64,000 nucleotides of DNA from Engelhardtia mirabilis (GTDB lineage: Bacteria > Planctomycetota > UBA1135 > GCA-002686595), in assembly GCF_007748095.1 (NCBI RefSeq), contig NZ_CP036287.1, positions 1,798,001 to 1,862,000 of the forward strand. The letters are read 5' to 3'. Made by a program: the position numbers and the translations under genes. Within the stretch, counting starts at the first letter, position 1. Each line of letters begins with the position of its first letter. The notes below the pieces were generated by a model, which made no database searches, was not told the DNA's origin, and worked only from the letters and a program-made list of their open reading frames with translations. Below, in pieces: positions 38,175-46,469 of this stretch.

Positions 38175-38857
38175 CGCGCGCTCTCCTCGAAGCGGGCCAG
38201 GAAGGGCAGCACGCGCCTGGTCGTGAACTCGTAGGTCTCGTGGACCCGCGCCTCGACCGCCTCCAGGCCCCCGGCGACCACCAGCGGCGGGAAGGTCCCC
38301 TGGCACTCGATCCACAGGGAGCGGGGGTCCGACGGCAGGGACTCGATCCGCACCCCGAAGGCGCTGGGCTCGTCCGGCCGCGGGGTGAAGACCATACGGA
38401 TGCCCAGGGCGCCCGCCGGGCGGCCGATCTCGGCCAGCTCCTCCTCGACCCCCAGCAGCCCCGCGCCCACGAACTCGATCCCGGAGTCGAAGCCGAGGGG
38501 GTTCACCAACATCCGCACCGTGACCGCCTGGGCCACGAAGGCGGACAGCCCGCGGGCCTCCGCCATGGGCTCGGAGGTCGAGCGCACCCGCGAGGCGAAT
38601 TCGTCGGCGGTCAGGCCGGTCAGCTCCTCGACGAAGCGGAAGCGGTCCTGCAGGAAGGCGGCCTGGCTCTGGGCGCCTGGCCGCTGGACGGGGTTCGACA
38701 GCACGGCGCCCTCGTGGGTCACCGTGAAGCTGCGGTAGGTGGGGTCGCCGGAGCGGAATTGCGTGTCGTGGAGCCTCTGGACCGGTGCCGGATCCGGGGT
38801 CACCGGCGGGTGCAGCAGCTCGCAGAGGAAGGCGATCGTTCGGGGTGCGTGGGGCAT
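38171..38857 (-). CDS. Hypothetical protein, 228 residues
   Basis: No family recognised. The protein has no signal peptide or membrane helix and appears soluble, with a helical N-terminal half and a C-terminal region ending in VHETYEFTTRRVLPFLARFEE. It is the first gene of a three-gene unit coupled by 4-nt overlaps to two exported proteins. A -10-like TAGGAT lies 9 nt before its ATG. Confidence 0.65.
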   Translation of the reverse strand: MPHAPRTIAFLCELLHPPVTPDPAPVQRLHDTQFRSGDPTYRSFTVTHEGAVLSNPVQRPGAQSQAAFLQDRFRFVEELTGLTADEFASRVRSTSEPMAEARGLSAFVAQAVTVRMLVNPLGFDSGIEFVGAGLLGVEEELAEIGRPAGALGIRMVFTPRPDEPSAFGVRIESLPSDPRSLWIECQGTFPPLVVAGGLEAVEARVHETYEFTTRRVLPFLARFEESAR

Positions 38858-39230
38858 CAGACGGGCATCCTACGCCGGAGGCGGTCGGTGGGGCCGAGGT
38901 GGGCGACACCGGCCCCGCGCGAGAGGTTCGATTCCGATGGTGAAGGGCCCGGGGAACGGAACAGAAGTCCGAGCCCGCGCGTTCCCGGACAGTGGCTGCT
39001 CCGCCGTCCGCGGACACCTTCCAGGTGGCCGGGCCCAGCCGGGACCCGTGTACCATGTTCCGCCCTCCGAGCCGGGGGGGAGGGCTTCCTCCCCCAGAGC
39101 CGGCGGGCTCGGCGCCAACGCCGGCCTCCCCTCTCCCGTAGCCCCCTCGAGCGTCCCTGTCACGCGGCCGTCCGGTCGCTTTCGTCCTCCGTGCGGGGAC
39201 TTCCGCCTCGCCCCGCCGCGAGCCAGACCC
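38858..39230. other. Intergenic region between divergent genes
   Basis: 373 bp. It holds the -10 element of the minus-strand unit near 38867. Toward the secreted foldase gene I see only GC-rich DNA with a possible TACCAT near 39051; no riboswitch or RNA gene is recognisable. Confidence 0.4.
38867..38872 (-). promoter_or_regulatory. Predicted -10 element of the 38857-36154 unit
   Basis: TAGGAT on the minus strand, 9 nt before the ATG at 38857. It predicts a leaderless mRNA. Confidence 0.4.
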
Positions 39231-40925
39231 ATGAAGCAGCTTCCCTTCCTTCGCCGCCCGCTCCTCGCAGTGGGCGCTTGCCTCGCCACCGTCGGGCTCG
39301 CCGGCGCGACTCCTTTCTTCGTCGCGAGTCCCGTTGCGGCCGCACAGGAGGCTGGCACGCAGGCCGCGGCGGTCCGCCTGGACGCCCTCGCGGTGACGCG
39401 TGCGGTCGAGTCGGCCGGTGGCACCGCCGCGGCCCAAGAGGCCCTGGTGATCCCCGAGTCCGACGTCCATCGGGCCCTGGTCTACACCCTCGGCTCGACC
39501 GAGCTCGAGTCGCGCAAGGTCAACGTCTACATCGACGAGGAGATCCGCCGCCAGGTCGCCGAGGGCGCCGAACGCTCGGCCTTCGACGTGACCGACGAGG
39601 AAGTCGCCGCGGCTGTCGAGGACACCCTGCGCCAGATCAAGGAGCAGTACCCGACCATGGCCGAGGAGTCGGTGCTGGCGCACAACGGCATCCAGATGGA
39701 GAGCCTGGGGCGCATGACCGCCCAGTCGAAGCTGTTCGAGCGCGTGTTCCTGCCCGACGACCCGTCCGAATGGCCGGCGACCACCCGCGAGGCGATCAAG
39801 GCCAGCGCAGGTGACGAGTTCCTGCAGCGACTCGAGGAGTCCCACGCCCAGCGCCAGGAGCTCTTGGCCAGCGGCGACGAGGCCGCCGCGGCCCAGCAGG
39901 AGGCCGGTCAGGCCATGTTCCGCATGTTGATGCGGCAGATGGTGATGCAGAGCCTGAACTCCAGCAGCGAGATCGAGACCGCCAGCGACGGCCTGCCCGA
40001 GGGCGTGGCCATGCGAGTCAACGGCGTCGACATCAAGACCGAGGACATCTACGCCTCGATCGCCGGCCGTGTCACCGACCACGACCGCCACCTGGCGGAG
40101 CAGTGGGTCACCAAGTGCGCCTTGCTCGAGCGGGTGCTGAAGTCCACCGGCAACTACCTCTCCGACGAGGACTTCAAGGCCGCCTACGACGCCTATGAGG
40201 AGCCCTACAAGGGCTCGCCCCTGAACCTCGAGGTGATCGTGCGCAGCTTCAAGCGCTTCCCCTCGATGGAGGCCTTCCGGCGCTACTTCCGCCTGATGAA
40301 GTCCTACGAGGCCATGATCGGCGAGGAACTCACGGACGAGACCCTGACCGAGCACCTGCCGCGCGCCAACCGCTTGATGGGCGTGGGTTCGATCGACGTC
40401 GAGTTCATCCTCTGCAGCGCCTTCGACTTCGCCAACAAGCAGTGGCTCGAGGGCGGCTGGAGCCAGGCCGCGGCGGAGGCCCGCACCGTGGCCCAGGGCC
40501 TGGCGGACAGCGCCGGCGAGGACTGGGACGCCCTGCTCGCGCAGCACTCGGACTTCTGGGACCCGCCGCTGTCGACCACGCCCCAGCAGCAACAGCCCAA
40601 GCGCAAGAACCAGGGCCGCTTCGGCGCGCTCAACCGCAACGAACTGCTGCAGTACCTGGAAGAGAGCGACTACACCTGCTTCCTCGAAGGCTGGTCGGTG
40701 GGCGACGAGGTCTTCTTCAGCCTCGAGCCGGGCCAGCTCGGCGGTCCCTGGATCGGCCCCTACGGCTACTACTTCGCGCGGGTCAAGCGGCGCATCCCGC
40801 CCAGCAAGATCCAGAGCCTGGGTGACCCGACCTTCCGTGACATGGTCGTGCAGGACTACGTGGCTGTGCGCTTCAACGAGTTCGCGCGGGACATCTACGA
40901 AGCCGCGACGGCCGAGGGTCAGTGA
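39231..40925 (+). CDS. Secreted SurA-like peptidyl-prolyl isomerase candidate
   Basis: ATG at 39231 gives 564 residues with a signal peptide (about 1-37, ending VAAAQ). Two SurA-N-like segments are visible: about residues 75-180 (INVYIDEEIRRQVAEG-type helices) and about 255-350 (MRVNGVDIKTEDIYASIAG..DRHLAEQWVTKCALLERVL). A C-terminal parvulin-like region follows (WDALLAQHSDFWDPP, GRFGALNRNELLQYL, FFSLEPGQLGGPWIGPYGYYFARVKRRIPP). It is likely a periplasmic chaperone for outer-membrane or exported proteins. A strong hairpin follows its stop. Confidence 0.75.
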   Translation: MKQLPFLRRPLLAVGACLATVGLAGATPFFVASPVAAAQEAGTQAAAVRLDALAVTRAVESAGGTAAAQEALVIPESDVHRALVYTLGSTELESRKVNVYIDEEIRRQVAEGAERSAFDVTDEEVAAAVEDTLRQIKEQYPTMAEESVLAHNGIQMESLGRMTAQSKLFERVFLPDDPSEWPATTREAIKASAGDEFLQRLEESHAQRQELLASGDEAAAAQQEAGQAMFRMLMRQMVMQSLNSSSEIETASDGLPEGVAMRVNGVDIKTEDIYASIAGRVTDHDRHLAEQWVTKCALLERVLKSTGNYLSDEDFKAAYDAYEEPYKGSPLNLEVIVRSFKRFPSMEAFRRYFRLMKSYEAMIGEELTDETLTEHLPRANRLMGVGSIDVEFILCSAFDFANKQWLEGGWSQAAAEARTVAQGLADSAGEDWDALLAQHSDFWDPPLSTTPQQQQPKRKNQGRFGALNRNELLQYLEESDYTCFLEGWSVGDEVFFSLEPGQLGGPWIGPYGYYFARVKRRIPPSKIQSLGDPTFRDMVVQDYVAVRFNEFARDIYEAATAEGQ

Positions 40926-40999
40926 CGCCTGAGCGTCCGTGAGGGGCGTGGGGAGGGCCAGCCCTCTCCCATGGCCAGCCGGGCGAGCTTCGACTGCGA

Positions 41000-41034
41000 C
41001 CGGGGGATCGGCGTCCAGGACGCCGATCCCCCGG
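41000..41034 (+). terminator. Long perfect hairpin after the SurA-like gene
   Basis: A 15-bp perfect stem (CCGGGGGATCGGCGT at 41000-41014 with its complement at 41020-41034) closes on the 5-nt loop CCAGG, 75 bp after the stop. No U-tract follows. Confidence 0.65.
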
Positions 41035-41110
41035 TGCAATTCCGGCCGATGTACCTGCCCGCGGGCGGAATGCCGCAGAGCGCGTGAGAGATTCGCCCCC
41101 CGCCTCGGCC

Positions 41111-41116
41111 TATCCT
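41111..41116 (+). promoter_or_regulatory. Predicted -10 element of the ABC exporter gene
   Basis: TATCCT ends 9 nt before GTG 41126, supporting that codon as the start of a leaderless transcript. Confidence 0.4.
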
Positions 41117-41125
41117 GTTGACCCC

Positions 41126-42991
41126 GTGGACAGCGATTCGAACCTCAAGAGCTTCTGGGCTCTGATCAAGCCCCACGCGCTGCCGCGCCTGCCGTGGCTG
41201 GTGGCGGTGATCCTGCTCAGCTCGGTCGGCAGTGCGGGGCTGGCCTTCGCGTTGCTGCTCGCGAAACCGATCCTGGGCGTGCTCTTCCAGGGCTCGACTT
41301 TCAACACGATCGGACTTTCGACGGCCGGCGAGTCGAGCTGGTTGGACAACAACCTCGCCAGCCTGGCCCAGTGGATGGCCGACGCGACCGGCGCCGTCGA
41401 CGGCAGTGCCCTGCCGATGATGCTGGCCATCGCCGCGGTCCTCTGCGTGATGGGCCTGGTCTCGGGCGCGGCGACCTACGGGTCGATCGTCATCGCCCGC
41501 TGGATCGGCCTGCGCCTGGTGATAGACCTGCGCCTGCGCCTGGCCCGTCACCTGATGGGTCTCAGCGTGCGCTACCACGGCACCCGGCGCTTCGGCGACC
41601 TGTTGAGCCGCATCAGCGCCGACGTCCAGCAGACGTTGATGACCGTCGACCTGGCGCTCAAGGAACTCGTCCGCAATCCGATCGAGGCGCTGTTCTACAT
41701 CGTCGTCGCGGTGATCGTGGCGCCCCAGCTGACGCTTGCTGTTCTGGTCGCCATGCCGGCACTCGCGCTACCGGTGGTGCTGCTCTCGAAGCGCGTCCGC
41801 AAGGGCTCGACGCGCAGCCTGACCTCGTTGGGTGCGTCCGTCCAAGCGCTCAGCCAGATGTTCCAGGGCGTGCGCACGGTCAAGGCCTTCCGCGCCGAGG
41901 AGCGCGAGCTCGCCAGCTACCGCGAGCACAACGAGGGCTACCTCCGCAACGCCATGAAGATGGTGCGTGCGGTGGCTCTGACCCAGGGCTGGACGGTGCT
42001 CATCAGCCTGGTCGGCTTCGCCCTGATGTTGGTGGGGATCGGCCTGTTGGCCGAGTACACGTCAGCCTTCGAGGGCGATCCGGGCGTGTTGATGGTGTTC
42101 CTGGTCGCGATCTCCCAGGCCTACAACATGATCAAGCGCACCACGAACGCCGTCACTCGGGTGCAGGAGTCCATGGGCGCTGCGGCACGCTTGCAGGGCA
42201 TCCTCAACGAGCCGGTGGACGTGGTCGAGAGCGCGAACCCGCAGCCCATCTCGGGCCTCGGCGCCGGCGTGCGCTTCGAGGGCATGACGTTCAGCTACGC
42301 CGAGACTGACCGTCCGGCCCTGCGCCACATCGAGCTCGACATCCGGCCGGGGGAGAAGCTCGCCATCGTGGGCGCCTCGGGCTCGGGCAAGAGCACGTTG
42401 ATGGACCTGTTGGCGCGCTTCATCGATCCGACCGAGGGTCGCATCACGGTCGACGGGGTGGACCTGCGCGATGCCTCTCTCGACGACTGGATCGCTCAGT
42501 ACGCGATGGTCGGCCAGACGCCCTTCCTGTTCCACACGACGATCGGCGAGAACATCGGCTACGGCAATCCGAACGCGAGCCAGGAAGAGATCGAGCGCGC
42601 CGCCCGGGCGGCGCACATCCACGACTTCATCCTGAGTCTGCCCCAGGGTTACGAGACCGACGTGGCCGACGCGGGCGCGCGCCTGTCGGGTGGCCAGCGC
42701 CAGCGCATCGCCATCGCGCGGGCGGTGCTCAAGGGAGCGCCGCTGCTGCTGCTCGACGAGGCCACCAGCGCCCTGGACTCCGAGTCGGAGGTCGCGGTGC
42801 AGCAGGCCCTGGACGAGTTGATGGAGGGGCGCACCGTGGTCGTCATCGCCCACCGGCTGTCGACGATCCGCAACGCCGACCGCATCGCCGTGCTCGAGGA
42901 CGGCGACCTGATCGAGCTGGGCTCCCACAGCGAGCTGCTCGCGCGCGACGGCGTCTACGCGCGGCTGCACGCGCTGCAGACGACACCCTGA
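41126..42991 (+). CDS. MsbA-type ABC exporter (membrane plus ATPase domains)
   Basis: Start chosen at GTG 41126 because a -10-like TATCCT precedes it by 9 nt; another in-frame GTG lies at 41084. The 621-residue half-transporter has six predicted helices in residues about 10-335 and a nucleotide-binding domain with Walker A GASGSGKST, Q-loop, signature LSGGQRQRIAIARAVL, Walker B LLLLDEATSALD and H-loop IAHRLSTI. It resembles MsbA and related lipid exporters, which flip lipid A-core or phospholipids across the inner membrane; multidrug export is an alternative. It stands alone, bounded by hairpin 41000-41034 upstream and the convergent ispF gene downstream. Confidence 0.9.
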   Translation: MDSDSNLKSFWALIKPHALPRLPWLVAVILLSSVGSAGLAFALLLAKPILGVLFQGSTFNTIGLSTAGESSWLDNNLASLAQWMADATGAVDGSALPMMLAIAAVLCVMGLVSGAATYGSIVIARWIGLRLVIDLRLRLARHLMGLSVRYHGTRRFGDLLSRISADVQQTLMTVDLALKELVRNPIEALFYIVVAVIVAPQLTLAVLVAMPALALPVVLLSKRVRKGSTRSLTSLGASVQALSQMFQGVRTVKAFRAEERELASYREHNEGYLRNAMKMVRAVALTQGWTVLISLVGFALMLVGIGLLAEYTSAFEGDPGVLMVFLVAISQAYNMIKRTTNAVTRVQESMGAAARLQGILNEPVDVVESANPQPISGLGAGVRFEGMTFSYAETDRPALRHIELDIRPGEKLAIVGASGSGKSTLMDLLARFIDPTEGRITVDGVDLRDASLDDWIAQYAMVGQTPFLFHTTIGENIGYGNPNASQEEIERAARAAHIHDFILSLPQGYETDVADAGARLSGGQRQRIAIARAVLKGAPLLLLDEATSALDSESEVAVQQALDELMEGRTVVVIAHRLSTIRNADRIAVLEDGDLIELGSHSELLARDGVYARLHALQTTP

Positions 42992-43113
42992 GCGGCGATC
43001 GCGCGGGGCGAGCGCCGCTTCGCGCGGTGCTGCGACCTGCGCGCAGCTTGGCGCTGGGACCTGCCTGGAGCCGGGCGGTGCAACCTACGCCGCAACCGGC
43101 GCCGCGACCCCTT

Positions 43114-43590
43114 TCAGCGCTCGAGCAGGCAGACCGCCTGCACCGCGACGCCGCTGCCGCCCGCCAGGGCACCGAGGCCCTCGAGGCTCTTGCCCTTCAC
43201 GTTGACGGCGTCGACCGCGAGGCCGAGCAGCTCCGCCATCTTCGCGCGCATGGCCGCGCGGTGGGGCGCGATGCGCGGTCCCTCGGTGGCGATCACCACG
43301 TCCACGTTGATCGGCCGCCAGCCGGCGGCGCCCACGCGGCGCACGACCTCGGTCAACAGGGCGCGCGAGTCCGCACCCCGCCAGCGCTCGTCCGTGTCCG
43401 GAAAGAGCGTGCCCAAATCGTCCAGGCCCGCGGCCCCCAGCAGGGCGTCCGCCACCGCATGCAGCACCGCGTCCCCGTCCGAGTGCCCCGCCGGCCCGCT
43501 GGGGTGGGGGAGTTCGACCCCGCCCAGGATGCATGGACGACCCTCGACCAACCGGTGCAGGTCGAAGCCGGTGCCGACCCTCGTGCTCAT
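43114..43590 (-). CDS. ispF: 2-C-methyl-D-erythritol 2,4-cyclodiphosphate synthase
   Basis: ATG at 43590 gives 158 residues, the normal length. Zinc and substrate motifs are present: GTGFDLHRL (Asp and His ligands), HSDGDAVLHAVADALLGAAGLDDLGTLFPDTD and a C-terminal KGKSLEGLGALAGGSGVAVQAVCLL. It makes MEcPP in the non-mevalonate isoprenoid pathway. Its ATG overlaps the ispD stop by 4 nt, so the two consecutive pathway steps are translationally coupled. Confidence 0.96.
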   Translation of the reverse strand: MSTRVGTGFDLHRLVEGRPCILGGVELPHPSGPAGHSDGDAVLHAVADALLGAAGLDDLGTLFPDTDERWRGADSRALLTEVVRRVGAAGWRPINVDVVIATEGPRIAPHRAAMRAKMAELLGLAVDAVNVKGKSLEGLGALAGGSGVAVQAVCLLER

Positions 43591-44354
43591 GCCCGTCCTC
43601 CACGCGAGGCCAAGAGCGCCCGCGCCAACTCCAGGTCGGGGGGCGTGGTCACCTTGAAATTCGTCGGCAGGTCCTCGACCAACTCCGGCGGGCCCTCGTA
43701 GCGCTCCCACAGGGCCGCGTCGTCGGTGGCCCGCGCGCCCTCGCCGATGGCCGCCTCGAGCACCCGCCGGAAGGCGTCGGCGCGGAAGGCCTGGGGCGTG
43801 TGCGCCGCCCACACGTATCGGCGCTCTAGGGTTCGCGCGACCCGGTGGCCGTCCTCGGTCCACTTGAGCGTGTCGCGCGCCGGGATCCCCAAGAGGGCGC
43901 CGCCGTGCTCCAACGCGGCCAGGACCACGGCGTCCACGCGGTCCGGATCCACCAGCGGGCGCGCCGCGTCGTGAACGGCGATGACCTGCACGTCGGTGGG
44001 GCAAGCGGCCACCCCCGCGCGCACGGAGTCGGTCCGCTCGGCGCCACCGGGAACGATCGCAACCACGCCGGCCATGGAGGGCGATGTGGTTCGGAGTTCC
44101 TCCAAGAGACCTACATCGTCAGGGTGACCGACCACGATCACGTGGCCCACGGTTCGAGCCGCGGCCAAGTTGGCGCAGGCGTGCTCGAGCAGGGTGCGGT
44201 CGTCGAGCAGCAACAGCGGCTTGCGCGCGCCGCCTTCGCCGGCCGCGACCATCCGTTGCGACGAACCGGCGGCGACGACAACGACGGCAGCCACGGCAGT
44301 GGTGCGGTCGGCGCTGGGTTGCGACTTCGAATCCGAGGGAGCGGGACTCGGCAT
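43587..44354 (-). CDS. ispD: 2-C-methyl-D-erythritol 4-phosphate cytidylyltransferase
   Basis: ATG at 44354 gives 255 residues. Features of IspD: VVVVAAGSSQRM..GGARKPLLLL (nucleotide-binding loop), VPGGAERTDSVRAGV, VIAVHDAARPLVDPD and TPQAFR, and a C-terminal PTNFKVTTPPDLELA. It couples CTP to MEP. The N-terminal about 20 residues are a Ser/Pro-rich extension, and a longer in-frame upstream reading is not supported. The promoter region is shared with the divergent ruvC gene; -10-like sequences of the two strands overlap near 44398-44407. Confidence 0.95.
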   Translation of the reverse strand: MPSPAPSDSKSQPSADRTTAVAAVVVVAAGSSQRMVAAGEGGARKPLLLLDDRTLLEHACANLAAARTVGHVIVVGHPDDVGLLEELRTTSPSMAGVVAIVPGGAERTDSVRAGVAACPTDVQVIAVHDAARPLVDPDRVDAVVLAALEHGGALLGIPARDTLKWTEDGHRVARTLERRYVWAAHTPQAFRADAFRRVLEAAIGEGARATDDAALWERYEGPPELVEDLPTNFKVTTPPDLELARALLASRGGRA

Positions 44355-44401
44355 GGGGAATGGCGGACGACTGGATGCTCCAACCGCGGCCTCGAAGAGC
44401 G

Positions 44402-44407
44402 TACGGT
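44402..44407 (+). promoter_or_regulatory. Possible -10 element of ruvC
   Basis: TACGGT ends 6 nt before ATG 44414. The match is weak but has the spacing seen at other leaderless genes in the window. Confidence 0.3.
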
Positions 44408-44413
44408 GCCGCC

Positions 44414-45100
44414 ATGCTCGCGGGGAAGCATCCGACCGGTCCGCTGGACGCCAACCGAGCAGGTCGGGTCTCGCCCCCGCGTCAGCTCTCCTCAACGCAG
44501 CAGTCCGATCCGACTGCGGCAGTCGTCCGCTTGGCGACCCCCGCTCCGACGGTGCCCGCTCCGACGGTGCCCGCTCCGACGGTGCTCGGCATCGACCCCG
44601 GGACCCGGGTCATGGGCTACGGCGCCGTCACCGCTTGCCTGCCCGTGCCGGTCTTCGTCCGAGCGGGGGTGATCCAACCGCGCAAGACTAACGACCTCCC
44701 CGGGCGCTTGGCCGTGATTGCCATCGAGCTGGAAGCGCTGCTCGAGGAGCTGCACCCCTCGGTGGTCGTGGTTGAACGCGCCTTCACCGGGCGCAACGTC
44801 CAAAGTGCTCTGCGACTCGGCGAAGCCCGGGGCGTGGCCATCGCCTGCGCGGCCCGCTCGGGAGCCATGGTCGTGGAGATCACCCCCGCGGCCGCCAAGC
44901 GCGCCGTGGCCGGCAGCGGATCGGCCGACAAGGATCAGGTGGCTGCGATGGTCATGCGGATGCTGGGCCTCGTGGACCCCGGTGGCCCCCGCGACGCCAC
45001 CGACGCCCTGGCCATGGCCCTGGCCCACGCCCTACAGATCGCCGCCCCAGCGGCCCAGGCCTCGGCTCTGGGTCGGCGCACCCCGGGGGGCTTGCGATGA
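44414..45100 (+). CDS. ruvC: Holliday junction resolvase RuvC with N-terminal extension
   Basis: Catalytic motifs are present: LGIDPGTRVMGYG (first Asp), VVVVERAFTGRN (Glu) and GPRDATDALAMALAH (Asp pair and His). The core would be about 170 residues, normal for RuvC. ATG 44414 adds about 55 residues before the core, including APTVPAPTVPAPTV encoded by three 15-bp tandem repeats (about 44546-44592). GTG codons inside the repeats, the last at VLGIDPG, are plausible alternative starts that would give a standard-length protein. RuvC cleaves four-way junctions during recombination; ruvA and ruvB are not next to it. Confidence 0.92.
   Translation: MLAGKHPTGPLDANRAGRVSPPRQLSSTQQSDPTAAVVRLATPAPTVPAPTVPAPTVLGIDPGTRVMGYGAVTACLPVPVFVRAGVIQPRKTNDLPGRLAVIAIELEALLEELHPSVVVVERAFTGRNVQSALRLGEARGVAIACAARSGAMVVEITPAAAKRAVAGSGSADKDQVAAMVMRMLGLVDPGGPRDATDALAMALAHALQIAAPAAQASALGRRTPGGLR
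44546..44592. repeat. Three 15-bp tandem repeats at the 5' end of ruvC
   Basis: The unit is GCTCCGACGGTGCCC with three near-identical copies, in frame and encoding APTVP. Each copy contains a GTG that could serve as a start codon. Confidence 0.85.
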
Positions 45101-45485
45101 GTCTTTCCGAGGCGAGTCGCCCGTCGTCCCGGGGCGGCCGGGGAGTTCTCGTCGGGGAGTCACATCGGTGCGACTCGAGTGGAGGAGGAACCCTTCGGTC
45201 GTGCCGCGTCCGATTCGTCTTCAACCCATTCGGAGCTAGCAAGACCCGGCAATTGACAGCTCGTCAATGGGTTTTCCTTAGGCCCTGGTCGTTCGGCGAC
45301 GAGCCCCTGGTCCGTTCAGAGCGGCGTCGCCCGACTCGATTTCCATCAACTTCGCAATCGCGGAAATCGCTAGTAGACTTCATCGTCGGCCGCATCCCCC
45401 GCAAGGGACTGCGACCCTCGGCGATCTCCAGGGACTCCGCAACGAGCCAACGGGGGGCCGACGCCGGCCAGGAAGGCGGGAGTCG
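45101..45485. other. Intergenic region downstream of ruvC
   Basis: 385 bp. It contains the 17-bp palindrome ATTGACAGCTCGTCAAT (45252-45268), a candidate operator whose left half also reads as a -35 (TTGACA) but lacks a -10 at suitable spacing. TAGACT (45374-45379) could be the -10 of the gene at 45486, giving a leader of about 100 nt. An open frame starting at 45097 and overlapping ruvC has low-complexity sequence and is not accepted as a gene. Confidence 0.5.
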
Positions 45486-46469
45486 ATGACCCATCCCCTA
45501 GTGCCCTCGGTGCTCCGAGCGGGCGACAACGCGGGTGATGACGCGGTCCAAACGCGTCGTCGACGCGTCGTGCGGCCGCCCTTGGACCTGGGCCTGGACC
45601 GACACCAAGACCGCCAAGCTTTGGATCCCCCCTACCAGGAGCCTGCCGAAGGCCAGCAGCACGTCGACGCGTTCGCCGTGCGGGGGGATCAACCGCTGCT
45701 CGACGCGATCGGAGCGGTCATTCCGGGCTTCGAACTCGTCGACGAGCAGCTCGAGCTGGACGCGGGCCCGCGCGTCGACCTGATCGGCGTCGACGGCATG
45801 GGGCAGCTCTTGTTGGTGTTGCGGGTGTCCGGTCACGGTCCCTCGGCGGTGACCGCCGTGTTGGACGTGATGGCCTTCCTCCAGCGCCATGGGGGCGTGC
45901 TCTGCCGCCACCTGGCGGTCCCTCGCCTGCGGCCCGAGCTTGTCGGCAAGGTCGTCGTCCTGGCGGAGCACTGGGAGCCCGACGTGCGACGTCGCCTCGG
46001 AGCCCTGAAGGGCTGTGGCGTCGAGATGATGGAGGTCGGAACCCTGCGCTCGGCCGCCGGCGACCGACTCTTCGTGCTGCCCCTCGAAGGCGAACCGAAT
46101 CCGACCGGTCAGCCCCTGCGGACCGGTCTCGAGCCGGCCCTGGCCGACCTCGCCGACGAGCAGCGCCAGAAGATACGGGCCATCGCCCGCCGCCTGGAGC
46201 GCCTCGACGACAGCCTGCAGATCCAGGCCACGCGCCAGAGCGTCTCCTGGTTCCTGGGCGCCGAGGTCGTGGCCCGCGTCGACTTCAGCGCCGACGCCCC
46301 GCCGCGTGGGCTGATCCCGGGCCGCAGTGCGCGCAACCTGGGGGCGCCCCACGACGTGGAGCTGTTCCTGGACGAGGTGGTCGCCTCCTACGTCGACCGA
46401 GCCGAGCTGGCCCCGCGCGTCGAGCTCACGCCGCGCCCCGGTCGCGGTTACGCCGGCGGCGACGACTGA
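45486..46469 (+). CDS. Protein with degenerate PD-(D/E)XK nuclease-like region, function uncertain
   Basis: A 327-residue protein. The first about 65 residues are Arg- and Gln-rich and of doubtful order. Residues about 70-190 contain ELDAGPRVDLIGVDGMGQLLLVLRV, reminiscent of the core of PD-(D/E)XK nucleases (GPRVDLLGVD....VLIEVK), but the E-x-K pair is replaced by L-x-V, so catalysis by the usual route is unlikely. A helical middle follows (ADEQRQKIRAIARRLERLDDSLQI), with a C-terminal domain after it. The last 22 bp overlap the convergent LAB_N gene (46448-46469). Function unknown. Confidence 0.65.
   Translation: MTHPLVPSVLRAGDNAGDDAVQTRRRRVVRPPLDLGLDRHQDRQALDPPYQEPAEGQQHVDAFAVRGDQPLLDAIGAVIPGFELVDEQLELDAGPRVDLIGVDGMGQLLLVLRVSGHGPSAVTAVLDVMAFLQRHGGVLCRHLAVPRLRPELVGKVVVLAEHWEPDVRRRLGALKGCGVEMMEVGTLRSAAGDRLFVLPLEGEPNPTGQPLRTGLEPALADLADEQRQKIRAIARRLERLDDSLQIQATRQSVSWFLGAEVVARVDFSADAPPRGLIPGRSARNLGAPHDVELFLDEVVASYVDRAELAPRVELTPRPGRGYAGGDD

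Noticed and set aside
38739..39230. A 5' extension of the SurA-like gene to 38739
   Set aside because: The extension is Arg/Gly-rich and overlaps the divergent gene's start; the signal peptide begins at ATG 39231.
45097..45489. A 130-codon open frame overlapping the ruvC stop (ATGA) as a possible ruvA or small gene
   Set aside because: The translation is Ser/Arg-rich with no resemblance to RuvA or any family; the overlap alone is weak support.
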